A DNA stretch of 64,000 nt. Origin: Saccharomyces uvarum. Lineage: Eukaryota; Ascomycota; Saccharomycetes; Saccharomycetales; Saccharomycetaceae. Location: contig OX365939.1 in NCBI GenBank assembly GCA_947243795.1, positions 537,001 through 601,000 on the forward strand, read 5' to 3'. The translations under genes were made by a program, and so were the position numbers. This document shows, piece after piece, positions 9,634 through 18,485 of this stretch. Under the pieces are notes generated by a model. That model was not told the DNA's origin and ran no database searches. It was given only the letters and a program-made list of their open reading frames with translations. Numbering within the stretch: position 1 is the stretch's first letter; every line of letters starts with the position of its first letter.

Positions 9634-11055
9634 TTATGCTAAATTATGATCGGCGTCGGCATCCAGATCCTCTTCTAATTCGCCGACCATGTTTTCGTCA
9701 TCCAGGAGTACGTCATCCAAGTACGAGTCTTGTTCTGCAGCCAGGTAGTCTTCCATCAGACTTTGTACTACCTCTCTCGACTCTATGAACTCGTCTTGAA
9801 CATTCTGCATGGATTGGAACAAGTCACCTACATTATAATTATTCAAAAATGCGCCCTTGGCAAACACTTTATCGAAAGTATGGCATGCATTCTCAAAGAC
9901 GTTCACTACGGTGGACATATTGCTTAGCATCATACCAGCAACTTCGTTTTCATTAGGTTGTGAGGGCAAATAAGGCGACCTTCTCCCAATATTAACGTGC
10001 ATGGCAGAAGAAGACCAGGAGGGGAATTTCAGACGTTGTTGTATTTTGGTCATTGCACGCGATATCTGGCTAGGCTCCACATTACCGATGATTGTGTTAT
10101 AAACGTTGAAATACGTTGGGTTATTCATCCCGGTGGAAACCAGAGAATTAGAAGGGTCTAACAAATCTAACATAACATCATAGCTTGAATGGCCTTTATG
10201 TGCTATATCATCGTGTATGTAATCTGATGTAAATGGTGTGAAACTAGGACTCAGGAAATGGAGCTCGGGAGAGGGAATTAAGGTAGAATAGATACTCGGT
10301 ATGGATGAATACATGTAACTGGGGAATCGTATACTGTTTGTCACTGAAGATATTATAGCCGAAATCAATTGGTTTGTGTGTTGTAAATCAATATTCGGGT
10401 TTCTAAACACTTTCCCAGAAATATTTAACAGTGAAGCATTATCAAACACCACGGTTGCATCACTATCTTCTATCAATCTCCTCAATGCTAAAATGGTATT
10501 ATAGGATTGAACAACAACCTCGGAGGATCTCGCGGGAAACACAGAATAAGTAGTTAGTATTTTCTTTGGATATCGATCACACAATGCTTCCAGGAGATTG
10601 GACCCTAGCCCGGATCCGGTCCCACCTGCCACGGAGTGTAGCAACTGGAAACCCTCGAAATTATCAGTGGAGTCAATCTCCTTATCAATCTTGTTCAAAA
10701 TTTCATCCTGGTTGCGGGTCCCTATGTCGTAGCCATTGGCCCACGAGTTACCGGCACTGGAGCCGTCAGAAGCCACCCAGGTGTTTCTCGGATCGAAAAA
10801 TCCACGAAACGTGTTCTCCACGTCGGCAATGACGCTGGGCTCAGAATCCAGCATGATGGCCCTTGGTGTGAACCTGTTCCTACTGTTTTCGCGGAAAAAC
10901 GGCTTTGTATCATCATCTCTTTCTGCACTCGAATCAGGAAGCAGCGATAGCCCGTCGGTGCCTATCGCGTGCTCTTTCGCCAATTGAGACCAGAGTAGCT
11001 TACCAACATGGTTCCCGCATTGACCGGCTTGTAAAGAGATAATTTCGCCACCCAT
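9634..11055 (-). CDS. TUB4: TUB4, gamma-tubulin
   Basis: Gamma-tubulin that nucleates microtubules at both faces of the spindle pole body, in the gamma-tubulin small complex with Spc97 and Spc98. It has 473 residues, as in S. cerevisiae. The start was placed at the ATG giving MGGEIISLQAGQCGNHVG, the canonical tubulin N-terminus; the frame stays open 32 codons further upstream but that stretch is not conserved tubulin. The GTP-binding signature GGTGSGLGSN lies near residue 140. The acidic tail (DDENMVGELEEDLDAD) is the fungal Tub4 C-terminus, whose phosphorylated Tyr region (DSYLDD) is present. Confidence 0.97.
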   Translation of the reverse strand: MGGEIISLQAGQCGNHVGKLLWSQLAKEHAIGTDGLSLLPDSSAERDDDTKPFFRENSRNRFTPRAIMLDSEPSVIADVENTFRGFFDPRNTWVASDGSSAGNSWANGYDIGTRNQDEILNKIDKEIDSTDNFEGFQLLHSVAGGTGSGLGSNLLEALCDRYPKKILTTYSVFPARSSEVVVQSYNTILALRRLIEDSDATVVFDNASLLNISGKVFRNPNIDLQHTNQLISAIISSVTNSIRFPSYMYSSIPSIYSTLIPSPELHFLSPSFTPFTSDYIHDDIAHKGHSSYDVMLDLLDPSNSLVSTGMNNPTYFNVYNTIIGNVEPSQISRAMTKIQQRLKFPSWSSSAMHVNIGRRSPYLPSQPNENEVAGMMLSNMSTVVNVFENACHTFDKVFAKGAFLNNYNVGDLFQSMQNVQDEFIESREVVQSLMEDYLAAEQDSYLDDVLLDDENMVGELEEDLDADADHNLA

Positions 11056-11163
11056 CGATGCTAATGTCCTGGCTCCTGCTGTAAGTATGACAGGTAATAT
11101 CACACCTTTCATAGCATCTGTTTTGCTTATTACTTTTACGAGATTTCCCAAAAGAAAATATTG

Positions 11164-11169
11164 ACGCGT
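11164..11169. promoter_or_regulatory. MCB-type ACGCGT upstream of TUB4
   Basis: An exact ACGCGT, the MluI cell-cycle box bound by Mbp1-Swi6 (MBF), lies about 110 bp upstream of the TUB4 ATG. A single six-base match can occur by chance; the position and the cell-cycle role of the gene favour function. Confidence 0.45.
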
Positions 11170-11341
11170 TCTGTTACCCGGATATACTTAAAAGGCAAGG
11201 GTAACTCTGATAGTATTTTCTTTCGAGTATAATGAGAATAATGAGTAAATGTGTGTACAGTGACAAAAGGCAGCGCTAAAAATTCTTGGAAATGATGTAT
11301 TTAGTGGTTGTTAACCGTTTAGACTCCAATAATTTAGGTAA

Positions 11342-12700
11342 CTATATAATGACGTGCCTTGATGCAGGGAGTCGGAGGTCAGGATACGTATGCAGGTGCT
11401 TTTCTAAGCCATTGTTACTGCGACTGTTATTACTGTCGCGTATTTTTCCAGAACTCAGCCAGTCGTTTACTTTCGGAGTGACGAAACAATCCCATTGGAG
11501 AGACGACTCGCCATATTTGGCGGTTTTGTTTTGCTTCTTGTACGAGACGACCACTTTCGACAGGTCCTTGTCGAGGATGGTGGTTGCATTTTTCTTCGCT
11601 TTCAAACAATGCTGAACTTGTTCTGTGAATTTGTTTCGGTACGGTTTCACAATTATTTGGTCGACCTGCGCCGTAAACTGGCCTCTTTCGATGATATCGG
11701 GCGAATGCTCCCAGTCTATAAGGCCTCCGGCCCAATTTATGGTTCCAGGTCCATTGTGTTCTGAGCCGCCTGGCCAAACGGCAGCTTCCAACCTCATCGG
11801 TGTTTGTGGGTACCTGAACTCTTTCTTAACTGGGTCCCATGTATCCTTCTTTACAACGGTGCGCGCTGGTTTACCGTCCACATACCATACGATTCTATCC
11901 GGATCCCAATCAATCTCATACGTGTGGTAAGTCGCCCAAGTGTCGCCGGAAACAGGAAATCTTTGCATTTTAGTATAGTCTAATTGCCCCTGGGAGTAAT
12001 AATTTGATTGCACCATGGTTAGATCACCGCCCAAGCATTCAAAATCAATTTCATCCCCGATGGCAGATATGAGGACAAACGCAGTGACGACCCCCCTTGA
12101 ACGTGCTGTTTTCATTCGCAAGCTTGCTTTTCCGTATAAGAACGATCTTGTTGTTGTGACTAAACTTCCGGTAGTTTTTTTGGGCATGGCCAATACAATG
12201 TTTCCCGTACTTGGCTCAATCGAGGTATAACCGCTATGTGTAAAGTCAAAATCATCCAGCATTTTTGCAGCTTCTTTCATATCGGGAGTGACTAGAAATT
12301 TGGCATAGTGTATGATCCTCTTGGAATTGAGCTCCCCCTCTATGATACTTACTTTGGTATTTGCTTTTTTCGGTACATTTTCCTCCTTGATTGGTGGCCT
12401 TGGTTGATAGTTCGCATTGAATTTGGGAACCTTTGGTGTGCTGGCAAACTTGACCTCCAAATTGGGCACTAAAGCAGGTATAGGAATGCAGCTCTCCTCA
12501 TTGAAAGAAGACCTTACATCACAGCCGCCAACACACACTGGACCAGCTCCACATTCATTATACGGTGAACAGCATGGCCATTCAGCAGGGCAATGCTTGT
12601 CTGTAGAGCAGGGTATAGAGTTTTTTGGTTTGTACAATTCTCCGAGAGTAAACCCGATACTGCCGATAACGGACACCAGTTGCAGTATTAAGTTCTTCAT
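11342..12700 (-). CDS. CRR1: CRR1, spore-wall transglycosidase (GH16, CBM18)
   Basis: Putative chitin-glucan transglycosidase of the Crh family, needed for the glucan and chitosan layers of the spore wall. It has 452 residues. A signal peptide (about 1-20) is followed by a cysteine-rich chitin-binding domain (CSTDKHCPAEWPCCSPYNEC, residues about 31-70) and a GH16 domain whose catalytic motif DEIDFE is intact near residue 216; the next residue is Cys where I recall Trp in S. cerevisiae. The C-terminus runs about 30 residues past the point where the S. cerevisiae protein ends, as far as I remember it. No GPI-type hydrophobic end is evident. It is divergent from FRE1a. Confidence 0.93.
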   Translation of the reverse strand: MKNLILQLVSVIGSIGFTLGELYKPKNSIPCSTDKHCPAEWPCCSPYNECGAGPVCVGGCDVRSSFNEESCIPIPALVPNLEVKFASTPKVPKFNANYQPRPPIKEENVPKKANTKVSIIEGELNSKRIIHYAKFLVTPDMKEAAKMLDDFDFTHSGYTSIEPSTGNIVLAMPKKTTGSLVTTTRSFLYGKASLRMKTARSRGVVTAFVLISAIGDEIDFECLGGDLTMVQSNYYSQGQLDYTKMQRFPVSGDTWATYHTYEIDWDPDRIVWYVDGKPARTVVKKDTWDPVKKEFRYPQTPMRLEAAVWPGGSEHNGPGTINWAGGLIDWEHSPDIIERGQFTAQVDQIIVKPYRNKFTEQVQHCLKAKKNATTILDKDLSKVVVSYKKQNKTAKYGESSLQWDCFVTPKVNDWLSSGKIRDSNNSRSNNGLEKHLHTYPDLRLPASRHVII

Positions 12701-12827
12701 TTTCCCGACCTTGCGTAAAAGCCTCTAATTAACACCTGACCTCTACAGGCGTTCTTGTATTTCCTCTTGATCAATAACCATTTACTATTGTGCCTTTTTT
12801 TTTTATAGTCGTCGCGGACTTTGTTTT

Positions 12828-12836
12828 TTTTGTGAC
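12828..12836 (-). promoter_or_regulatory. Middle sporulation element upstream of CRR1
   Basis: On the CRR1 strand the bases read GTCACAAAA, a full match to the middle sporulation element (GNCRCAAAW) bound by Ndt80. It lies about 130 bp upstream of the CRR1 ATG and fits its known mid-sporulation expression. The equivalent segment is missing upstream of the CRR1 relic at 15.8 kb. Confidence 0.7.
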
Positions 12837-13063
12837 GCCTCTGAAAACAAGGTAGAACGAGCACATTGTAAGCAATTATTGACGACCCGACCCACAAAGC
12901 GCAGTTAGGACTTGCATAGACGACAAATGATTTTAAAATAGCAAACATGCCGATAAAATCAACTGCAGCTTTCGGCTGCAAATATAGTCAAGAACAAGAA
13001 TACCTTTGTTGCAACTTGATTCCAAAGAGAGCTACACTCAACCCAAACATCCCCAGTGAAATT

Positions 13064-13086
13064 TTTGCTCATTGAATTTTTGCTCA
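13064..13086 (+). promoter_or_regulatory. Paired Mac1 copper-response elements, FRE1a
   Basis: Two direct copies of TTTTTGCTCA with core TTTGCTCA at 13064-13071 and 13079-13086, 15 bp apart and about 260-280 bp upstream of FRE1a. Mac1 binds TTTGCTC pairs at copper-repressed genes such as CTR1 and FRE1. A near-Aft1 site, TACACCCC, follows at 13123-13130; it has the CACCC core but not the final purine. Confidence 0.75.
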
Positions 13087-13343
13087 TCGAAGTGTAATGC
13101 GGCTTTGCATCTACTTGAATAATACACCCCATTCCAAGAACCCTCCGGAGCTAGTTTACGATCTCGAGATACTTTTAGCGCCCGATGTTACCATGGTTGT
13201 ACTATAACGGTCCATACTTAAGTCATGCTAGAATCCTAGTTTGAAAGTACTTTTTTTCCTCTCGTACTTAACTTCACCATCTGTTACATAGTGTTCCTTT
13301 AGTTACTCCAAACTTATATGCATACAGGAAACCAACTGACACA

Positions 13344-15410
13344 ATGATTGGAACCCGTGTGTTATTCTACCTACTTATATCTTTTGTTGCTACGGTTCAA
13401 TCGAGTGCTATAATTGTAAGCTCTTCGTGCATTTCCCAGGCCTCGTTATATCAGTTTGGATGTACTAGTAGTAAAAAATCTGTAAGTTGTTACTGTAAAA
13501 ATATCAACTGGCTCGGCTCCGTCACTGCATGTGCTTATGAAAACTCCAAGTCCAACAAGACACTTGACAGTGCCTTAATGAAAATCGCTGCTCAATGTTC
13601 ATCTAACAGATCTTACACTCTGGACGACATGAAAAAAATTTATTTAAACGCCTCCATCTATTTGAGAGCTCCTGTGAAAACAGATATGAAGGTTCTGGTC
13701 AATCAACCTCTAACAGCGAATGAGACAGCCTTTCATTATTACTACCTAAACAATTACGGTAACCATCTTGCCCTAATACGGTCTCAATGGTGCGCTTGGG
13801 GTCTCGTCTTCTTTTGGGCAGTCGTGCTCACTCTCGCTACTATTCTCAATATCATGAAAAAGGTATTTGGCAAAAGCATTATGCCAAACTCTGTCAAAAA
13901 ATCACTAATTTATCCTTCCGTTTACAAAGATTATCATGAAAGAACCTTTTATTTATGGAAATATCTACCATTTAATTTCCCGACTAGAGGAAAGGGTCTC
14001 GTTGTTTTGATATTTGTTCTTTTGGTCATCTTTTCTGTTAGTTTTGGTCACAGTATCAAATTTCCTCACCCCTATTTAAAACCAAGATGGATTAAAAGCA
14101 TGGATTTTGTAAGTCGCAGAGCAGATTTAATGGCTCTTGCGCTTTTCCCCATAGTTTACCTATTTGGAATAAGAAATAACCCTTTCATTCCTATAACCGG
14201 CATTTCATTTTCCACTTTTAATTACTATCATAAATGGTCTGCTTACGCCTGCGTAACTTTGGCAATTATTCATTCGATTATTATAACCGCCATGGCAGTG
14301 AAAAGAGGTAGTTATACTTATTATGTAACCGTGTTCTATTTCCAATGGGGTATGGTAGCAACGGTATTCATGTGTGCAATTGTTTTGCAAAGTGAAAAAA
14401 TCTTTAGAAATAAAGGGTACGAAATCTTCCTTTTTATTCATAAGATCATGAATATTTTATTCATTATTGCCATGTATTACCATTGTCATAAGTTGGGCTG
14501 GATGGGCTGGATTTGGTCAATGGCAGGTATTTTGTGCTTTGATAGAGCCGCGAGAATTGCCAGGATTGTTTTAAATGGTGGCTTGAAAACCGCTACCTTG
14601 AGTACAACCGATGATTCCAACGTTATAAAAATTTCAGTTAAAAAACCTAGGTTTTTCAAATACCAAGTGGGAGCCTTCGCATATATGTATTTTCTGTCAC
14701 CAAAAAGTGTATGGTTCTACAGTTTCCAATCCCATCCATTTACGGTGTTATCAGAACGTCACCGTGATCCAAACAACCCAGATCAACTAACCATGTATGT
14801 TAAGGCAAATAAGGGTATCACTAGAGTTTTATTGTCAAAAGTTCTAAATTCTCCGGGGCAAACTGTTAATTGTAAAATATTTTTGGAAGGTCCTTATGGT
14901 GTAACGATACCACAGATGGTTAAAATGAAGAGAAATCTGGTAGGTGTGTCCGCTGGTTTGGGAGTGTCAGCAATTTATCCACATTTTGTAGAATGTTTGC
15001 GTTTGTCAACTACTGAACAATTCCAGCATAAATTTTACTGGATCGTTAACGACTTATCGCACATGAAATGGTTTGAGAATGAACTGCAATGGTTAAAGGA
15101 GAGAAATTGTGAAGTATCCGTCATATTCACCGGTTCTAGTGTTGAAGACACGAATTCTGATGAAAGCACAAAAGCGTCTGACGATAAAGAGAACAATGAA
15201 ATCACGGTCAAATGCCTTAACAAAAGACCTGATTTGAAAGAGTTAGTTCGTTCTGAGATTAAGCTGTCGGAGTTAGACAACAATAACATCACCTTCTATT
15301 CGTGTGGGCCATCAACGTTCAATGATGATTTCAGACACGCAGTCGTTCAAGGGATAGACTCATCTTTAAAGATTGATGTTGAACTAGAGGAAGAAAGCTT
15401 TACGTGGTAA
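13344..15410 (+). CDS. FRE1: FRE1 copy a, ferric/cupric reductase
   Basis: Plasma-membrane flavocytochrome that reduces Fe(III) and Cu(II) outside the cell for uptake by Fet3/Ftr1 and Ctr1. It has 688 residues (686 in S. cerevisiae). A signal peptide (about 1-22) leads into a cysteine-bearing ectodomain with NKT and NRS sequons, then a multi-span membrane core. The bis-heme ligands are present: His296 (HKWSAY), His310, His366 and His380. The cytosolic half has the FAD motif HPFTVLSE (near 470), GPYG, a Gly-rich nucleotide segment [13 protein letters not shown] and the NADPH motif FYSCGPS. In the diverged stretches this copy is nearer to S. cerevisiae Fre1 than FRE1b is. It lies divergent from intact CRR1, the ancestral arrangement. 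Confidence 0.96.
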   Translation: MIGTRVLFYLLISFVATVQSSAIIVSSSCISQASLYQFGCTSSKKSVSCYCKNINWLGSVTACAYENSKSNKTLDSALMKIAAQCSSNRSYTLDDMKKIYLNASIYLRAPVKTDMKVLVNQPLTANETAFHYYYLNNYGNHLALIRSQWCAWGLVFFWAVVLTLATILNIMKKVFGKSIMPNSVKKSLIYPSVYKDYHERTFYLWKYLPFNFPTRGKGLVVLIFVLLVIFSVSFGHSIKFPHPYLKPRWIKSMDFVSRRADLMALALFPIVYLFGIRNNPFIPITGISFSTFNYYHKWSAYACVTLAIIHSIIITAMAVKRGSYTYYVTVFYFQWGMVATVFMCAIVLQSEKIFRNKGYEIFLFIHKIMNILFIIAMYYHCHKLGWMGWIWSMAGILCFDRAARIARIVLNGGLKTATLSTTDDSNVIKISVKKPRFFKYQVGAFAYMYFLSPKSVWFYSFQSHPFTVLSERHRDPNNPDQLTMYVKANKGITRVLLSKVLNSPGQTVNCKIFLEGPYGVTIPQMVKMKRNLVGVSAGLGVSAIYPHFVECLRLSTTEQFQHKFYWIVNDLSHMKWFENELQWLKERNCEVSVIFTGSSVEDTNSDESTKASDDKENNEITVKCLNKRPDLKELVRSEIKLSELDNNNITFYSCGPSTFNDDFRHAVVQGIDSSLKIDVELEEESFTW

Positions 15411-15436
15411 GAACCCAAAATATTTTATACACACAT
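15411..15436. other. Tandem-duplication junction
   Basis: Just after the FRE1a stop, 3'-flank sequence ending ACACACATA passes straight into CRR1 coding sequence beginning CATAGTGTATG. CATA (15434-15437) is common to both parents: CRR1 at 12304-12307 and the FRE1b 3' flank at 18320-18323. It therefore looks like the join of a duplicated unit running from inside CRR1 to just past FRE1. Confidence 0.75.
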
Positions 15437-15846
15437 AGTGTATGATCCTCTTGGGAATTAAGCTCCCTCTCTATGACACCTACTTTGGTATTTGCCTTTT
15501 TAGGTACACTTGCCTCCTTGATTGGTGCCCTTGGTTGATAGTTTGCATTGAATTTGGGAACCTTTGGTGTGCTGGCAAACTTGACCTCCAAATTGGGCAC
15601 TTAAATCGGTGTAGCCGCGCAATTGTCCTTATTGGAAGAATAAGACCTTACGGCACAGCCACCAACAACACACATTGGACCAGCTCCACATTCATTATAC
15701 GGTGAACAGCATGGCCATTCAGCAGGGCAATGCTTGTCTGTAGAGCAGGGTATGAAGTTTTTTGAATTCCCAGAGAGCAAACTCAAAATACCGCTGATAA
15801 CAGATCCAGTTGCAGTATTAAGTTTTTTTTTGTTTTTTTTTAACAT
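15434..15846 (-). pseudogene. CRR1 5' fragment (relic) between the FRE1 copies
   Basis: Broken duplicate of roughly the first 128 codons of CRR1. From its ATG (15844-15846) an A-rich insertion puts the former signal-peptide bases out of frame; the frame then returns and encodes the chitin-binding cysteines (CSTDKHCPAEWPCC). A stop follows at 15601-15603 after 81 codons. Beyond it, recognisable CRR1 sequence continues (PNLEVKFASTPKVP), with a one-base insertion near its end, until the duplication junction. It lacks the catalytic GH16 domain, a convincing signal peptide and the sporulation element. The 81-codon frame could be expressed but nothing suggests function. Confidence 0.9.
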
Positions 15847-15942
15847 TTGCGAAAGCCTCTAATTAACACCCGACCTTTACAACAGTTCTTGTATCTCGTT
15901 CTTGATCAATAACCAATAGCTATTGAAATTTGGTACTAAAAC

Positions 15943-15950
15943 TACACCCA
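15943..15950 (+). promoter_or_regulatory. Aft1-type site 1 upstream of FRE1b
   Basis: TACACCCA matches the iron-responsive Aft1/Aft2 element YRCACCCR, about 300 bp upstream of FRE1b. The aligned bases in the FRE1a promoter (13033-13040) read TACACTCA and break the core. Confidence 0.55.
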
Positions 15951-15974
15951 ACCCAAACATCTTCACCGATATTT

Positions 15975-15982
15975 TTTGCTCA
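15975..15982 (+). promoter_or_regulatory. Single Mac1 element upstream of FRE1b
   Basis: One TTTGCTCA core within ATTTTTTGCTCATCG, about 265 bp upstream of FRE1b. The partner element present in the FRE1a promoter is absent here. Confidence 0.65.
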
Positions 15983-16014
15983 TCGAGAATGTTTAATAGC
16001 GTCTGAGCATGATT

Positions 16015-16022
16015 TACACCCA
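16015..16022 (+). promoter_or_regulatory. Aft1-type site 2 upstream of FRE1b
   Basis: A second TACACCCA, about 225 bp upstream of FRE1b, fully matching YRCACCCR. The corresponding FRE1a bases are TACACCCC, which has only the core. Confidence 0.55.
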
Positions 16023-16242
16023 GTTTCGAGAACCCCGCAAAGCTAGTCTATAATTTCGAGAGGTTCTCGGTACCTGATATCACGATGATTAAACTACACC
16101 GATAAATACTTAAGTCATGCTAAAATCTTAAATTGGGAGTCATTCTTTCTTTCTTTTTGAATTTATCGGTACATTTTATAAAGGTCTTCCATTTCTTGAG
16201 TAGCTTACGAACTCATATAGACACAGAAAACCGACTGGCTCA

Positions 16243-18309
16243 ATGATTGCAATCCGTGTGATAATTTGTTTATTTGTCTCGTTTGTTATTACGGTTCAAT
16301 CGAGTGCTAAGTATGTAAGCTCTTCGTGCATTTCTCAGGCCTCGTTATATCAGTTTGGATGTACTAGTAGTAAAAAATCTGTAAGTTGTTACTGTAAAAA
16401 TATCAACTGGCTCGGCTCCGTCACTGCATGTGCTTATGAAAACTCCAAGTCCAACAAGACACTTGACAGTGCCTTAATGAAAATCGCTGCTCAATGTTCA
16501 TCTAACAGATCTTACACTCTGGACGACATGAAAAAAATTTATTTAAACGCCTCCATCTATTTGAGAGCTCCTGTGAAAACAGATATGAAGGTTCTCGTCA
16601 ATCAACCTCTAACGGCGAACGAGACAGCTTACCATTATTACTATAAAACAAGCTATCTTAGTTATCTTGGTCGAATTCGTTCTCAATGGTTCGGTTGGGG
16701 TCTCGTCTTCTTTTGGGCAGTAGTACTCACTCTCGCTACTATTCTCAATATCATGAAAAAGGTATTTGGCAAAAGCATTATGCCAAACTCTGTCAAAAAA
16801 TCACTAATTTATCCTTCCGTTTACAAAGATTATCATGAAAGAACCTTTTACTTATGGAAATATCTACCATTTAACTTCCCGACTAGAGGAAAGGGTCTCG
16901 TTGTCTTAATCTTTGTTATTTTGGTCATCTTGTCTATGAGTGTTGGTTACAAAATTGATTATCCCCAACCTTACCAAAAAGATAGATGGTCAAGAATCAT
17001 GAGTTTTGTAGGCCGCAGAGCAGATTTGATGGCTATTGCGCTTTTCCCCATAGTTTACCTATTTGGAATAAGAAATAACCCTTTCATTCCTATAACCGGC
17101 ATCTCATTTTCCACTTTTAATTACTATCATAAATGGTCTGCTTACGCCTGCGTAACTTTGGCAATTATTCATTCGATTATTAGGACCGCCATAGTGGTAA
17201 AAAACAGCACCTATAAATACTACCTCACTGTGTTATACTTCAGATGGGGTATGGTAGCAACGATATTGATGTCTGTGATCATTTTTCAGAGTGAAAAAAT
17301 CTTTAGAAATAAAGGGTACGAAATATTTCTTCTTATTCATAAGATCATGAATATTTTATTCATTATTGCCATGTATCACCATTGCTATACTCTGGGCTGG
17401 ATGGGCTGGATTTGGTCAATGGCAGGTATTTTGTGCTTTGATAGAGCCGCGAGAATTGTCAGGATTGTTTTAAATGGTGGCTTGAAAACCGCTACCTTGA
17501 GTACAACCGATGATTCCAACGTTATAAAAATTTCAGTTAAAAAACCTAGGTTTTTCAAATACCAAGTGGGAGCCTTCGCATATATGTATTTTCTGTCACC
17601 AAAAAGTGTATGGTTCTACAGTTTCCAATCCCATCCATTTACGGTGTTATCAGAACGTCACCGTGATCCAAACAACCCAGATCAACTAACCATGTATGTT
17701 AAGGCAAATAAGGGTATCACTAGAGTTTTATTGTCAAAAGTTCTAAATTCTCCGGGGCAAACTGTTAATTGTAAAATATTTTTGGAAGGTCCTTATGGTG
17801 TAACGATACCACAGATGGTTAAAATGAAGAGAAATCTGGTAGGTGTGTCCGCTGGTTTGGGAGTGTCAGCAATTTATCCACATTTTGTAGAATGTTTGCG
17901 TTTGTCAACTACTGAACAATTCCAGCATAAATTTTACTGGATCGTTAACGACTTATCGCACATGAAATGGTTTGAGAATGAACTGCAATGGTTAAAGGAG
18001 AGAAATTGTGAAGTATCCGTCATATTCACCGGTTCTAGTGTTGAAGACACGAATTCTGATGAAAGCACAAAAGCGTCTGACGATAAAGAGAACAATGAAA
18101 TCACGGTCAAATGCCTTAACAAAAGACCTGATTTGAAAGAGTTAGTTCGTTCTGAGATTAAGCTGTCGGAGTTAGACAACAATAACATCACCTTCTATTC
18201 GTGTGGGCCATCAACGTTCAATGATGATTTCAGACACGCAGTCGTTCAAGGGATAGACTCATCTTTAAAGATTGATGTTGAACTAGAGGAAGAAAGCTTT
18301 ACATGGTGA
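16243..18309 (+). CDS. FRE1 copy b, ferric/cupric reductase paralogue
   Basis: Intact second FRE1 gene of 688 residues, offset exactly 2899 bp from copy a with no length change. The four heme-ligand histidines (296, 310, 366, 380) and the FAD and NADPH motifs are intact. It differs from copy a in islands: the signal peptide (residues 3-25), a stretch at about 127-149, the segment near 225-260 ([15 protein letters not shown] against [15 protein letters not shown]), about 313-350, and a few sites near 362-402. Everything after residue about 403 appears identical to copy a. YHHCYTLGW replaces YYHCHKLGW next to the last heme ligand. The two genes are direct tandem repeats with the CRR1 relic between them. 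It is probably a functional reductase with altered regulation or membrane/ectodomain properties; that part is inference. Confidence 0.93.
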   Translation: MIAIRVIICLFVSFVITVQSSAKYVSSSCISQASLYQFGCTSSKKSVSCYCKNINWLGSVTACAYENSKSNKTLDSALMKIAAQCSSNRSYTLDDMKKIYLNASIYLRAPVKTDMKVLVNQPLTANETAYHYYYKTSYLSYLGRIRSQWFGWGLVFFWAVVLTLATILNIMKKVFGKSIMPNSVKKSLIYPSVYKDYHERTFYLWKYLPFNFPTRGKGLVVLIFVILVILSMSVGYKIDYPQPYQKDRWSRIMSFVGRRADLMAIALFPIVYLFGIRNNPFIPITGISFSTFNYYHKWSAYACVTLAIIHSIIRTAIVVKNSTYKYYLTVLYFRWGMVATILMSVIIFQSEKIFRNKGYEIFLLIHKIMNILFIIAMYHHCYTLGWMGWIWSMAGILCFDRAARIVRIVLNGGLKTATLSTTDDSNVIKISVKKPRFFKYQVGAFAYMYFLSPKSVWFYSFQSHPFTVLSERHRDPNNPDQLTMYVKANKGITRVLLSKVLNSPGQTVNCKIFLEGPYGVTIPQMVKMKRNLVGVSAGLGVSAIYPHFVECLRLSTTEQFQHKFYWIVNDLSHMKWFENELQWLKERNCEVSVIFTGSSVEDTNSDESTKASDDKENNEITVKCLNKRPDLKELVRSEIKLSELDNNNITFYSCGPSTFNDDFRHAVVQGIDSSLKIDVELEEESFTW

Positions 18310-18485
18310 AAATGACACACATATCCTTACTGTTTTTCTGTTCATATGATTGTTCTTTTTCGCACCCCCCTATCGAAAAAATAAATGATTTATATATACT
18401 AATAAATATAAGTATGTTTTTTTTATAAAAGCACCTCAAAGGTACTAAAATGAAAAAATCCAATTTCTCATTTTGTTCTCCGAAC

